Of a stretch of DNA of 64,000 nucleotides, positions 26,752-34,908 are shown piece after piece; within the stretch, counting starts at the first letter, position 1; every line of letters starts with the position of its first letter. The translations under genes were made by a program, and so were the position numbers. Source of the DNA: Zavarzinella formosa DSM 19928. Lineage in GTDB: Bacteria > Planctomycetota > Planctomycetia > Gemmatales > Gemmataceae. The DNA is taken from NCBI RefSeq assembly GCF_000255705.1, contig NZ_JH636442.1, positions 263,546 through 327,545 of the forward strand, written 5' to 3'. Under the pieces are notes generated by a model. It was given only the letters and a program-made list of their open reading frames with translations, did no database searches and was not told where the DNA came from.

Positions 26752-26996
26752 AGAGAAGACCAACCACAAAGACTCAAAGATCACACAAAGTTTTACAAAG
26801 GAAAACAAATCAATTCAAAAACAACAAGCGAAGAAAATCTCAAAGGAAACAAAGTAAAAACGCATCAGAAGAATGCCTTTCCTTTGTCTCTTTTGATTTC
26901 TTCCTTTGCTTCTATTTTGTTTTAATCTTTGTGAAGCTTTGTGTGATCTTTGTGCCTTTGTGGTTAGTGCCTTTTACTTCTCTTCCTTCTTTCCCT
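26752..26996. repeat. CACAAAG-family long inverted repeat, copy 2
   Basis: About 245 bases that fold back on themselves. The left half begins GAAGAGAAGACCAACCACAA and continues AGATCACACAAAGTTTTACA. The right half ends with the inverse words (TTTGTGTGATCTTTGTGCC, then TTTGTGGTTAGTGCC and ACTTCTCTTC). AT content is far above that of the neighbours. It sits between the serine hydrolase start and the isomerase stop, both on the minus strand. The core matches copy 1 at 14029-14141. Confidence 0.85.
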
Positions 26997-27000
26997 TCAC

Positions 27001-27927
27001 TTACGCCACGTATTTGGCCCGCAGTTTATCCAAGAACTTCTTGCTGTCGGCGGTCACTTCCCAAGCCTTCGGCCAGAAGCACAGGTCCACACACCACCAA
27101 TCGTTCGGCACACCGGCTTTTTGGATGGCGGGAATCAATTGGTCGAAGTCCAGGTTGCCGGTGCCGAACGGGTTGTGGGTCGAGGTATTGTGTTCGTTGA
27201 GGCTGCCGTCCGAGTCGATCAGGTGGATGTGGGTGATCTTCCCGTGGAGCTTTTCAAGGAGTTCCAAGGCCCCGCCCTTGAGCAGTTCCTTTTCGCCTTG
27301 GTGGTTGGCGCCGATGGCCGCGCACATGTGAGCGTGGCAGGTGTCGTACAGCACGCCAAAATTGGCGTTGCCCTTGGCCTTCACACCATCGACGATGGCC
27401 AGCACTTCGGAAGGCTTGTTGAACACGAAGCCCGGCTCAAACTCCCAGCACATCTTCATGCCGAAATCGGCCGCAATCTTGCTGCACTTGTCCCACACCG
27501 AAATAATGCGGTCCATGCCCAGCTTCGAGTCCATGCCCGAGGTCGTGAAGAAATCGGGCGATTCAACCGAGTCCACCCGGATGGTCTTCACATCAAGATC
27601 GGCGGCAAAAGCCGCATAGCCGAGGAAGGCCGACATGTACGGGACCGGGTTTTCGTCGAGGATCGACGGGCCGGGCTTTTTGAAGCTCCACAGGTCAACG
27701 GCGATGCCGGAGAGGGCCAAACCGTGGTCGGCGATTTCCTTTTTCAGCTTCGCCCGGCTGGCCTTGGTTGGGTGCGACACGGGCGTCGGGTGGACGCCGA
27801 AGCTGCCGAGTTCCACGCCTTCATAGCCAAGGTCTTGCAGTTTGTGCAGCACTTGATGAAAGTCGTTGGTCGGGACTTCTTGATTGAAAATGTAAGCCCA
27901 AGAACCGATGGAAAGACGAGCGCTCAT
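27001..27927 (-). CDS. Sugar phosphate isomerase/epimerase (xylose isomerase-like TIM barrel)
   Basis: A 308-residue TIM-barrel protein of the AP endonuclease 2/xylose isomerase-like family. It opens with RLSIGSWAYIFNQEV. Likely metal ligands lie in MCWEFEPGFV (Glu), VLYDTCHAHM (Asp and His), ITHIHLIDSDG (His/Asp) and the C-terminal strand WWCVDLCFWP. It would isomerise or epimerise a sugar or inositol derivative. The substrate is not evident. Its ORF stops right at the border of the inverted repeat. It may work with the Gfo/Idh/MocA oxidoreductase nearby. Confidence 0.88.
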   Translation of the reverse strand: MSARLSIGSWAYIFNQEVPTNDFHQVLHKLQDLGYEGVELGSFGVHPTPVSHPTKASRAKLKKEIADHGLALSGIAVDLWSFKKPGPSILDENPVPYMSAFLGYAAFAADLDVKTIRVDSVESPDFFTTSGMDSKLGMDRIISVWDKCSKIAADFGMKMCWEFEPGFVFNKPSEVLAIVDGVKAKGNANFGVLYDTCHAHMCAAIGANHQGEKELLKGGALELLEKLHGKITHIHLIDSDGSLNEHNTSTHNPFGTGNLDFDQLIPAIQKAGVPNDWWCVDLCFWPKAWEVTADSKKFLDKLRAKYVA

Positions 27928-28042
27928 GGAGAGAATCCCCTGAATGATGACAGTGAATAAAGTTTGATCGGTCAGGCCGCCGGTGGTTCCGTGCGGCCGA
28001 ATCTAATGGCTGACGTTGCGATTCACAAGCAGAAAGTTTTGC

Positions 28043-28510
28043 TTACTTGATCTCGAAAATGCACTCGATTTCCACCGAGATGTTGCCCGGCAGGGAGTTG
28101 GTGCCGACGGCGCTTCTGGCCCCGACGCCGTTTTCTTCGCCGAACACCTCGGCCATCAGTTCCGAGAAACCATTGATGACCTTGGGTTGATCGCCGAAAT
28201 CGTCCGTGCAGTTCACCAGCCCGAGGGTCTTCACCAACTTGACAACGTTGTCCAGCGAGCCCAGCGTGGCCTTCACGGTGGCGAGAATCGCCAATCCGAC
28301 CTGCCGGGCGGCGGCTTTGCCTTCCTCCAAATTCAGGTCTTTGCCGACTTTGCCGGTAATTTGGGTCTTGTCCGGCTTCAGCGGGCCGTGGCCGGAGACG
28401 TACAGCATGTTACCGACTTTGACGGCCGTTTTGTACTTGGCGACGGGAACAGGGGCCGGGGGAAACGTGAGGTGAAGTTCTTGAACGCGGGTTTCGGGGG
28501 TGCTTGCCAT
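28043..28510 (-). CDS. RidA/YjgF-family protein
   Basis: A 155-residue member of the RidA (YjgF/YER057c/UK114) family, whose best-known activity is hydrolysis of reactive enamine/imine intermediates from amino-acid metabolism. Landmarks are VGNMLYVSGHGPLKPDK, GKAAARQVGLAILATVKATL, and ARSAVGTNSLPGNISVEIEC with the active-site Arg and the Glu near the end. It is slightly longer at the N-terminus than the roughly 130-residue archetype, like the YjgH or XRE-type branches. ATG 28510 is preceded by GAGG. It follows the FadB-like gene on the same strand by 74 bases. Confidence 0.88.
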   Translation of the reverse strand: MASTPETRVQELHLTFPPAPVPVAKYKTAVKVGNMLYVSGHGPLKPDKTQITGKVGKDLNLEEGKAAARQVGLAILATVKATLGSLDNVVKLVKTLGLVNCTDDFGDQPKVINGFSELMAEVFGEENGVGARSAVGTNSLPGNISVEIECIFEIK

Positions 28511-28584
28511 GAATCGGCCTCGGGAAGACACGGATTGGGTATGCACCAAACAGCATACGAAACCGATCTTCCCGAGTGAACCGC

Positions 28585-30639
28585 TCAACCGGCCTGTCGC
28601 ATCAACGAAACTCCCGGAGCCGGGGTCACGCCGATTGTCTGGTTAAATCGCAACCCGGCTTCCGTGCGTCGAAGCAGTTCCGGGGAGGGGCGAAACCGTT
28701 CGCCATAGCGAACCCGAAGTTCATGGAGCCGGTTCACGATGCGCAACAGTCCGGTGTCGTCCGTGAGCTGCAACGGTCCCGCCAGCGATCTCGGCCATCC
28801 CCCGGCAAGAACCGCGACATGGTCGGCGCTTTTGTTCAACAGCACCGACTCGTTCGACGCCAGTTGGGCGGCCTCGTTGATGACCCGGTAAATCAGGCGG
28901 TCCCCGGCGTCCGTCAGGCCCGTCGCCATGTCCGTGATGTACGGGGCCTTGGTTTGACGGTCGTGATCCCGCCAGAGGACCATGCGGGCCAATTCGTTTT
29001 CGGATTTCCAGAATCCGTGGCGATAAAAGCCCTCGCCGTTCGATTTTCCATTCCAGCCATGCGGCCGGAATTTTTGAAACAACAACGGCCGGGCAAAGCC
29101 ATCCCGTCGGGCCAGTTGCAATTGGGCAGTGAGCGTCGCCAGTTCCTCGAAACCAATCTCGTCGCACCATTCCAACGGCGGCCGGACAAACCCGAGTTGA
29201 ATGGCCAGCCCGTCGATCTCACGCGGGGAAAATCCGTCCGCGACCAAGGCGACCGCCTCCGACAAGTAAGCCAGCAGCAGCGTGTCGGCCACCCGCCCCG
29301 GCCGGTCGGTGACGAGGTGCGGGGCGAATTTCAGAGAACCCAGCCATGATCCGATTCGGTTGACCGCGTCCGGTGATGTCTGCGGTCCCTCGGAAATTTC
29401 GATGAGGCCCGGCGTAAGTGACCATTCCGGAAGATGCAGGCCGATGATGCCGGCGGGATTGGGCAACCCAGCCTGGACTTCCGCAACCGTGACACTGTTT
29501 CCCACCAAGGCAATCACCGTGCGCGGGGAAATCCGGCCGGCAACGACGGCCAATTGACGCCGAAGTTCGGCCGGGTCTTCGCCCGGAACCAGCAGCAGTT
29601 CCACCGAGTCCCGGCGTTGATCGCCGAACTGTTCCCGCGACCATTCCGGATCGGCGGGAAGCGTCTCTATCTCCAATCCACGGGACCGCAAGGCTTTTCC
29701 AACGGCTGATTCCTCTTGGCCGGTTCCCAGCCAAAAGAGGCGACGAACCGGCTGGAAAGAACCTTCGGCGATAACGGGAACCGATTCCAATTCTTGAGAG
29801 ATCGTCAGTCGGTTCTGTGTTTCGTCATCCGTCAGCAATTGAGCCATCACCCGCCGTTCGGCGACGTGGTTCTCCACCAGCGAATGCTGATGCAAACCAA
29901 CCAGTTGGTCAAAGAAGTCGGTTATCTGAGATTCCGGAAGTTTCACACGGCTAGAGGGAAGATACCGTGTGATCCCGCGACGAAGGCGATTCCAAAGCGA
30001 TTGTTTGACGACATGCCCGTCGGCGATCTGATCCAGCAGACGACGCAAACCAGTTTCGGCCTCCGCCTCGGGCATCAACACATCCGCGATCCCCAAGCGG
30101 TCGGCCATCACGGCGTCAATCCGCACATCGGTGCGGAACCAACGCCGGGCATTGCCCGGTCCCGTCCGGTTCGTGAGCCGTTGCGCGCCGCCCCAACAGG
30201 GAACAAGTCCCTGCTCATGAAAGCCCGGTCGGAAGTTCGTGGCCGGGCGATTCACGGCGATGATGGTTGAACACGCCAGCGCGATCTCCAACCCGCCTGA
30301 TTCGCAGTCTCCCTCGACGAAGGCCAGCGACGGCATCGACAAGCCCGCTATTTTGCGGGTCAATTCCTGGCCTCGCATCACACAGGCCGCGATTTCGTTG
30401 GAAGTCTTCAACGACTTCCATGTTTCGGCATCCAACCCGCGGCAAAACACCTCCGGGCGGCCGCTGCGAAGCACCAGTGCCTCCAGAAATTTCATCTGGC
30501 CGACACGTTCAATCAAGAGCGTCAGTTCGTTGATGAGCGGAATTGTCAGAGTCTGATCGGTGCGGAGATGAAAGTCGAGCCATATGGTGGCGACGAGTTC
30601 ATCCGTTTCCAGCCGAAAATTCGGCGATTCGTAGAGCAT
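28585..30639 (-). CDS. FadB/FadJ-like protein with degenerate hydroxyacyl-CoA dehydrogenase part
   Basis: A 684-residue protein laid out like the multifunctional beta-oxidation enzyme. Residues 1-190 form an enoyl-CoA hydratase/isomerase domain (FCRGLD for the oxyanion hole, ESGGLEIALAC, and EQGLVPCWGGAQRL). The rest matches 3-hydroxyacyl-CoA dehydrogenase in layout. The NAD-binding motif, normally GAGxMG, reads LGTGQEESAVG (about residue 305), and the usual HFFNP segment reads GLHLPEWSLTPGLIE, so dehydrogenase activity is doubtful. C-terminal helical parts remain recognisable (PHLVTDRPGRVADTLLLAYL, IGFEELATLTAQL). The start ATG 30639 has GGAAGGA upstream. It may be a pseudo-enzyme or act on other acyl compounds. 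Confidence 0.8.
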   Translation of the reverse strand: MLYESPNFRLETDELVATIWLDFHLRTDQTLTIPLINELTLLIERVGQMKFLEALVLRSGRPEVFCRGLDAETWKSLKTSNEIAACVMRGQELTRKIAGLSMPSLAFVEGDCESGGLEIALACSTIIAVNRPATNFRPGFHEQGLVPCWGGAQRLTNRTGPGNARRWFRTDVRIDAVMADRLGIADVLMPEAEAETGLRRLLDQIADGHVVKQSLWNRLRRGITRYLPSSRVKLPESQITDFFDQLVGLHQHSLVENHVAERRVMAQLLTDDETQNRLTISQELESVPVIAEGSFQPVRRLFWLGTGQEESAVGKALRSRGLEIETLPADPEWSREQFGDQRRDSVELLLVPGEDPAELRRQLAVVAGRISPRTVIALVGNSVTVAEVQAGLPNPAGIIGLHLPEWSLTPGLIEISEGPQTSPDAVNRIGSWLGSLKFAPHLVTDRPGRVADTLLLAYLSEAVALVADGFSPREIDGLAIQLGFVRPPLEWCDEIGFEELATLTAQLQLARRDGFARPLLFQKFRPHGWNGKSNGEGFYRHGFWKSENELARMVLWRDHDRQTKAPYITDMATGLTDAGDRLIYRVINEAAQLASNESVLLNKSADHVAVLAGGWPRSLAGPLQLTDDTGLLRIVNRLHELRVRYGERFRPSPELLRRTEAGLRFNQTIGVTPAPGVSLMRQAG

Positions 30640-30773
30640 CACGAGACGGTTCCTTCCGCAGTCGATCAAGTGCGTCCTGCACTGGCGAGCATTTTGGTCG
30701 GGGAAAGGAGAATCGGTCAAGGGGAATTCGGCCGGACGTGGGAAACAGGGCAATTTGCAAAGACTGGAAAAAG

Positions 30774-30803
30774 AAAGAACACCGGCAAAGACCGGTGTTC
30801 TTT
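30774..30803 (-). terminator. Terminator of the HtrA-like gene
   Basis: AAAGAACACCGG pairs perfectly with CCGGTGTTCTTT around a 6-nt loop. On the minus strand it is followed by CTTTTTCC. It separates the HtrA-like gene from the FadB-like gene. Confidence 0.88.
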
Positions 30804-30827
30804 GGAATCAGTGAGATTGTCAGGCGA

Positions 30828-32249
30828 TCACTCGAAGTTCGGCAGCCAGCCGCGACGCAGTTCCTTGCCCCGGACCACAAAGAACCGCACCGGAGAGAAA
30901 CTTGCCAAGTCGGCATGGTTCAGGACGAAGCTGACGTTCTCGGAGGTGATCGTTTCCCATTGGTGAAGACCAATCAGGATGTCTCCCCGTTGGAAGCCCG
31001 CCCGAGCGGCCGGGCCGTCGGAAACGACTTCCTTGACCAGCAAGCCGCCGCGAAGTTCTTTGTTCACATGCGTCACCGAATCGGGTGTGACGGCTTCCAG
31101 CCGAAGCCCGAGCTTTTTCCAGATCACATCGCCGCCGGCCGAGGAAACCGGGACGGCCGGAACGATTCGTGAATTTCCACGCAGGGCCAGTTCGGCCTTG
31201 ATCGAGTCGCCGGATCGCTTGACGGCCACGTCAAGTTTGGCGTTCGGCGAGGATTCAAGGTAGGCCCGTTCCACATCCAACAGGCACTTCACCGGGACAT
31301 CGCCGAGCTTTTCGATCACATCGCCGGCCTTCAAGCCCGCCTGTTCGGCCGAGCTGTTCGCTTCGACGCTATCAACGGCCACCCAGCGCTTGATCGGATT
31401 CGATGAGGAATCCACCATGTCGCGGCCAACGATCCCGTGCGACTGACCGAGGCGCCGTCGCACGGCCAGCATTTCGGAAGTCGTCTTCAACACTTGGTCA
31501 ATCGGCAAAGCGAAAGCGATGTTCTGGGCATTGGCCCGGATGGCGACGTTCACGCCGATCAATTCCCCGTGGACATTCAACAACGGGCCGCCGGAGTTCC
31601 CCGGATTGATGCCCGCGCTGGTTTGAATCAAAGATTTGTACGACACTTCTTTGTTCAGGGTCACATCGCGTTTCAGGGCGCTGACGATTCCCGTGGTCAC
31701 CGTGTGTTCGTATCCAAAGGCATTGCCGATGGCGATCACCGGCTCGGCCAGCATCAGGTCCGATGATGTCCCGAGCGGAATGACCGGCAGCGGCTTGGCC
31801 GGGTCGATTTTGAGGACGGCGAGATCATTCTCCGGATCGCGGGCGATGATCTTGGCGGGAAGGCTCGTCCCGTCGTGCAGACGAACCCGGAGCAGGTAGA
31901 CATCATCAACCACATGGTAATTCGTGATGAGATACCCGCGAGGATCGATCACGATGCCGGTGCCCATGCCGTTGACACGATGCTGGGTGAGGGCAAGGTC
32001 TTTTGCGGAGTTGAACGGCGACTTGGCATCGCTCACCGTCCGCTCGCTGTGGATGTTCACCACGCACGCCTTGACCCGTTCCACCACTTCGACGACCTGC
32101 GTTTTTCGGGGATTACCGAACGCGCCGGTTGTCGTCGGAATCACCAGTTCGTCAGCCCGGCTCTCGGGCGTCCAAGGGGAACCACCGCCGAGGGCGAGCG
32201 TTGATGCAATCACCCCCAGGCGACAACGCGAAATCAACGTTGAAAGCAT
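30828..32249 (-). CDS. HtrA/DegP-like serine protease with PDZ domains
   Basis: A 473-residue exported protease. The signal sequence covers about residues 1-33. The trypsin-like domain has the catalytic triad H112 (ITNYHVV), D142 (ENDLAVLKI) and S219 (INPGNSGGPL). Two PDZ domains follow, at about 285-365 (AEQAGLKAGDVIEKLGDVPV) and 380-470 (AARAGFQRGDILIGLHQWET). DegP-type proteins degrade or refold misfolded envelope proteins. I chose ATG 32249 since the signal peptide begins there. It has its own terminator. Confidence 0.93.
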   Translation of the reverse strand: MLSTLISRCRLGVIASTLALGGGSPWTPESRADELVIPTTTGAFGNPRKTQVVEVVERVKACVVNIHSERTVSDAKSPFNSAKDLALTQHRVNGMGTGIVIDPRGYLITNYHVVDDVYLLRVRLHDGTSLPAKIIARDPENDLAVLKIDPAKPLPVIPLGTSSDLMLAEPVIAIGNAFGYEHTVTTGIVSALKRDVTLNKEVSYKSLIQTSAGINPGNSGGPLLNVHGELIGVNVAIRANAQNIAFALPIDQVLKTTSEMLAVRRRLGQSHGIVGRDMVDSSSNPIKRWVAVDSVEANSSAEQAGLKAGDVIEKLGDVPVKCLLDVERAYLESSPNAKLDVAVKRSGDSIKAELALRGNSRIVPAVPVSSAGGDVIWKKLGLRLEAVTPDSVTHVNKELRGGLLVKEVVSDGPAARAGFQRGDILIGLHQWETITSENVSFVLNHADLASFSPVRFFVVRGKELRRGWLPNFE

Positions 32250-32588
32250 GTGTACCCCAGAATCGGGAACCCAAACCATGCCGGCGATCCGTCGCCCGCC
32301 ACGGTTGTTTCCGCAGAGTCAAGGATCGGTTGTTCAACGCGCGATTCTCCATCTCCCCGACCTTTCCGGAACGAACAGAATCCCCCGAAACAACCCGTGG
32401 CGCCAGTCTTACCGGTCGGTCGTGTGTTGCGGAATGGTATGATTGTCCGGGTCATTCGGTGGAGGCGGTGAAGATGTGATGAAAACGTGAGCAGGCGGAG
32501 GGAGAACGCAAAAACGCCGCAAGTCGGCGTCCCCCGGTCGGGGACGCCGACTTGCGGCGTTGATTCAGACGGGCGATTCAGGCCAAAC
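32250..32588. other. Gene-free region upstream of the HtrA-like gene
   Basis: 339 bases between the lipoprotein stop and the HtrA-like start. Apart from the terminator at 32513-32561 I see no RNA or gene. The promoter of the protease gene is expected here. Confidence 0.45.
32513..32561. terminator. Strong perfect hairpin after the lipoprotein gene
   Basis: A perfect 22-bp stem: AACGCCGCAAGTCGGCGTCCCC (32513-32534) is described by its ends AACGCC and GTCCCC, and pairs with 32540-32561 around a 5-nt loop. On the minus strand it is followed by TTTTGCG. It is likely the terminator of the gene ending at 32589; its perfection is unusual. Confidence 0.8.
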
Positions 32589-33158
32589 TCACGGAGCGTA
32601 GTCGGTGAATTCCCGGGTGATGTCCTTCTGTACATCGGGATCTTGACCCACAAACAAGTGGAGGTGATCCTTGTCGATGTACAACACTTGCACCCGGCGC
32701 TTCTTCAGCTTCGCGGGGAACGGGTAATCGGACTGGATCGTTTCCGTGTAATACACCGTGCACTTCCAGTGGCAATGATGCAACCGGGCCCAGCCAACCA
32801 GCGGGAAGAACCGTGGCGGATCGATCTTGTCGACGATCCGTTCGGAATTCACACGAATGTCATCGCGGAATTCCTCATACACGAACGGCACCCCGCGAGC
32901 TACCTTCTGGAGGGTGCGAATCACTTCGCGTTCCGTCGGGGCGTCCTCGCAAAGCGGTTCCGGATAGCCTTCCCGCACCGGCGGCATGATCGGCGTCCGT
33001 TGGTCGTTCTTGTGAAGGTACTTTTCTTCCATCCGTTCAGCCACCCAAGGCTGGACCGGAACGGGGGTGAGCAAACCCATCCCCACCGGAGTGCAACCGG
33101 CGACGGCCATCGGCCCCACGCCGAGCAGCATCAGGAATCCGCGACGCAGCCAGTTCAT
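32589..33158 (-). CDS. Predicted lipoprotein, 189 aa
   Basis: A protein with a lipoprotein signal peptide: MNWLRRGFLMLLGVGPMAVA followed by GC, so the lipidated residue would be C22. The mature part (PVQPWVAERMEEKYLHKN, RTPIMPPVREGYPEPLC, FFPLVGWARLHHCHWKCTVY) is soluble and contains several Cys and His. It resembles lineage-specific lipoproteins of planctomycetes, but I know no function. Anchoring in an envelope membrane is inferred from the lipobox. Confidence 0.8.
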   Translation of the reverse strand: MNWLRRGFLMLLGVGPMAVAGCTPVGMGLLTPVPVQPWVAERMEEKYLHKNDQRTPIMPPVREGYPEPLCEDAPTEREVIRTLQKVARGVPFVYEEFRDDIRVNSERIVDKIDPPRFFPLVGWARLHHCHWKCTVYYTETIQSDYPFPAKLKKRRVQVLYIDKDHLHLFVGQDPDVQKDITREFTDYAP

Positions 33159-33372
33159 TGTGACTCCCCTGTTTCTTCCCGCACGTCATCAGTCGTCTGA
33201 CCGGGCGACGCACCGATGAAATTCCGCGACTCAATAATCCGAGATTGCCGAATGTATCGGTCACTTCTTCGGACGGACTTGAACGCAACTCCCGAAGATT
33301 GCCGATTCCAACGTTTCCATTGGCGGGACCGGTCCTATCAATTGACCATCACGTTCAGGAGGCTTTGCCAAG

Positions 33373-33936
33373 ATGGTTTATCTCTCCCGGATTTACACAA
33401 AGAGCGGTGACGCGGGCGAAACCGGCCTCGGGGACGGTTCGCGCGTTCCCAAAAACGCCGTGAGAGTGACGGCCTACGGCGAAGTGGACGAGTTAAACAC
33501 GGTCATCGGGCTGATCCTGATTGTCCCGGAGGTTTCGGAAGCCGTGTTGCTCCGGGGAATCCAGCACGATCTGTTCGATCTCGGCGCCGATCTGTGCGTG
33601 CCCGTCGCCCCGGATGAATCCACCGGAGCCTTGCGCATTACTCCGGCCCAAGTTGAACGGCTGGAAAAAGCGATTGACCGGCTGAACGAACACCTTCAAC
33701 CGCTGCGAAGTTTCGTCCTGCCGGGGGGCACGGCGGCCTCGGCTTGGCTGCATCTGGCCCGGACTGTTTGTCGCCGTGCTGAACGGAGCGTGGTCACACT
33801 GATGCAAACCGAAACGATCAATCAACAATCCTTGATTTACCTAAATCGCCTGTCCGATCTGCTGTTCGTGATGGCCCGTCACGCGAACGATGGCGGCAAC
33901 GGCGATGTTCTGTGGGTTCCCGGTCAATCACGATGA
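33373..33936 (+). CDS. PduO-type cob(I)alamin adenosyltransferase
   Basis: A 187-residue ATP:cob(I)alamin adenosyltransferase of the PduO/MMAB family, which makes adenosylcobalamin. Landmarks are YTKSGDAGETGLGDGSRVPK at the N-terminus (ATP binding), VDELNTVIGL, LPGGTAASAWLHLARTVCRR with the family Arg pair (RTVCRRAER), and YLNRLSDLLFVMAR near the end. The length fits the family. It overlaps gluQ by 4 bases (ATGA), so the two are translationally coupled although their pathways are unrelated. No cobalamin riboswitch is seen upstream. Confidence 0.93.
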   Translation: MVYLSRIYTKSGDAGETGLGDGSRVPKNAVRVTAYGEVDELNTVIGLILIVPEVSEAVLLRGIQHDLFDLGADLCVPVAPDESTGALRITPAQVERLEKAIDRLNEHLQPLRSFVLPGGTAASAWLHLARTVCRRAERSVVTLMQTETINQQSLIYLNRLSDLLFVMARHANDGGNGDVLWVPGQSR

Positions 33937-34886
33937 GTGCCGCCGACGCGAGACCCGTTCGCGGGCGACTGGCCCCCTCCCCAACGGGGGCGCAGCATCT
34001 GGGCAACGCCCGCACTTATTTGATCGCTTGGCTGGATGCCAAATCCCGTGGTGGGAAAATGGTATTGCGAATCGAGGACATCGACACAGGCCGATTAAAA
34101 CCCGGAGCGGCCGATCAAATCATTGAGGATCTTCAGTGGCTCGGGCTGACATGGGACGAGGGGCCATTTTTCCAATCACAGCGGTTGCCCGTCTACCGAG
34201 AAGCCCTTGATCGATTGAAGGCGGCCGAACTTGTTTACCCCTGCGTTTGCAGCCGGGCCGACATTTTGAACGCCGCGAGCGCTCCGCACGCCGGCCAAGA
34301 AGGAATCACCTATCCGGGAACCTGTTCCGGCTTCCGTGCCGGGGACGCGGCCAACCTCACCAAGCCTTATGCGTGGCGGGCTAGGTTTGACCGTGCTTCG
34401 TCGTTTACGGATCGTTTCCACGGGCCAACCCTTTGGGAACCATCCCAAATTGGCGGTGATTTCGTTGTCTGGCGCAACGATGACACTCCGGCCTATCAAC
34501 TGGCCGTCGCCGTTGATGACGCGGCGATGGGGATCACCGATGTGATTCGCGGAGACGATTTGCTTTCCTCTACGCCGAAACAACTTTGGATAGACGAATC
34601 CCTGAAACTCACTTCGCCGACGTGGATGCACGTTCCGCTGGTGGTCAACACAGAGGGAAAACGGTTCGCCAAGCGTGACGGCGATGTACAATTAAAACAC
34701 CTTCGGTCGGCCAGCGTGAAAGCCGAGGCGGTCATCGGCCTGCTGGCATGGTCATGCGGCTGGCTCGAAAAGCCGATCCCGATCACGGTCAACGAGTTGC
34801 TTCCCGTCTATCGGCCGGAATTGATCACCCGGAATCCGTGGGTGGTGTCCCAAAATGTTTTGGCCCAAATCGTTGATCTTCCCTGA
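33933..34886 (+). CDS. gluQ: Glutamyl-Q tRNA(Asp) synthetase
   Basis: A 317-residue paralogue of glutamyl-tRNA synthetase without the anticodon-binding domain. It attaches glutamate to queuosine in tRNA-Asp. The HIGH-like motif is LAPSPTGAQHLGNARTYL, the zinc site uses YPCVCSR and the Tyr/Cys pair in YPGTCSG, and the KMSKS-like loop is GKRFAKRDGDV. Its substrate modification requires queuosine, consistent with queC at 6868. The start ATG 33933 overlaps the stop of the adenosyltransferase gene. GluQ is normally about 290-310 residues, so the length is right. Confidence 0.93.
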   Translation: MSAADARPVRGRLAPSPTGAQHLGNARTYLIAWLDAKSRGGKMVLRIEDIDTGRLKPGAADQIIEDLQWLGLTWDEGPFFQSQRLPVYREALDRLKAAELVYPCVCSRADILNAASAPHAGQEGITYPGTCSGFRAGDAANLTKPYAWRARFDRASSFTDRFHGPTLWEPSQIGGDFVVWRNDDTPAYQLAVAVDDAAMGITDVIRGDDLLSSTPKQLWIDESLKLTSPTWMHVPLVVNTEGKRFAKRDGDVQLKHLRSASVKAEAVIGLLAWSCGWLEKPIPITVNELLPVYRPELITRNPWVVSQNVLAQIVDLP

Positions 34887-34908
34887 AATTCTCTTCTAGA
34901 TTGACTTT

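Noticed and set aside
33159..33372. Cobalamin riboswitch before the adenosyltransferase gene
   Set aside because: No B12-box-like sequence or matching fold could be seen in the 214 bases upstream.
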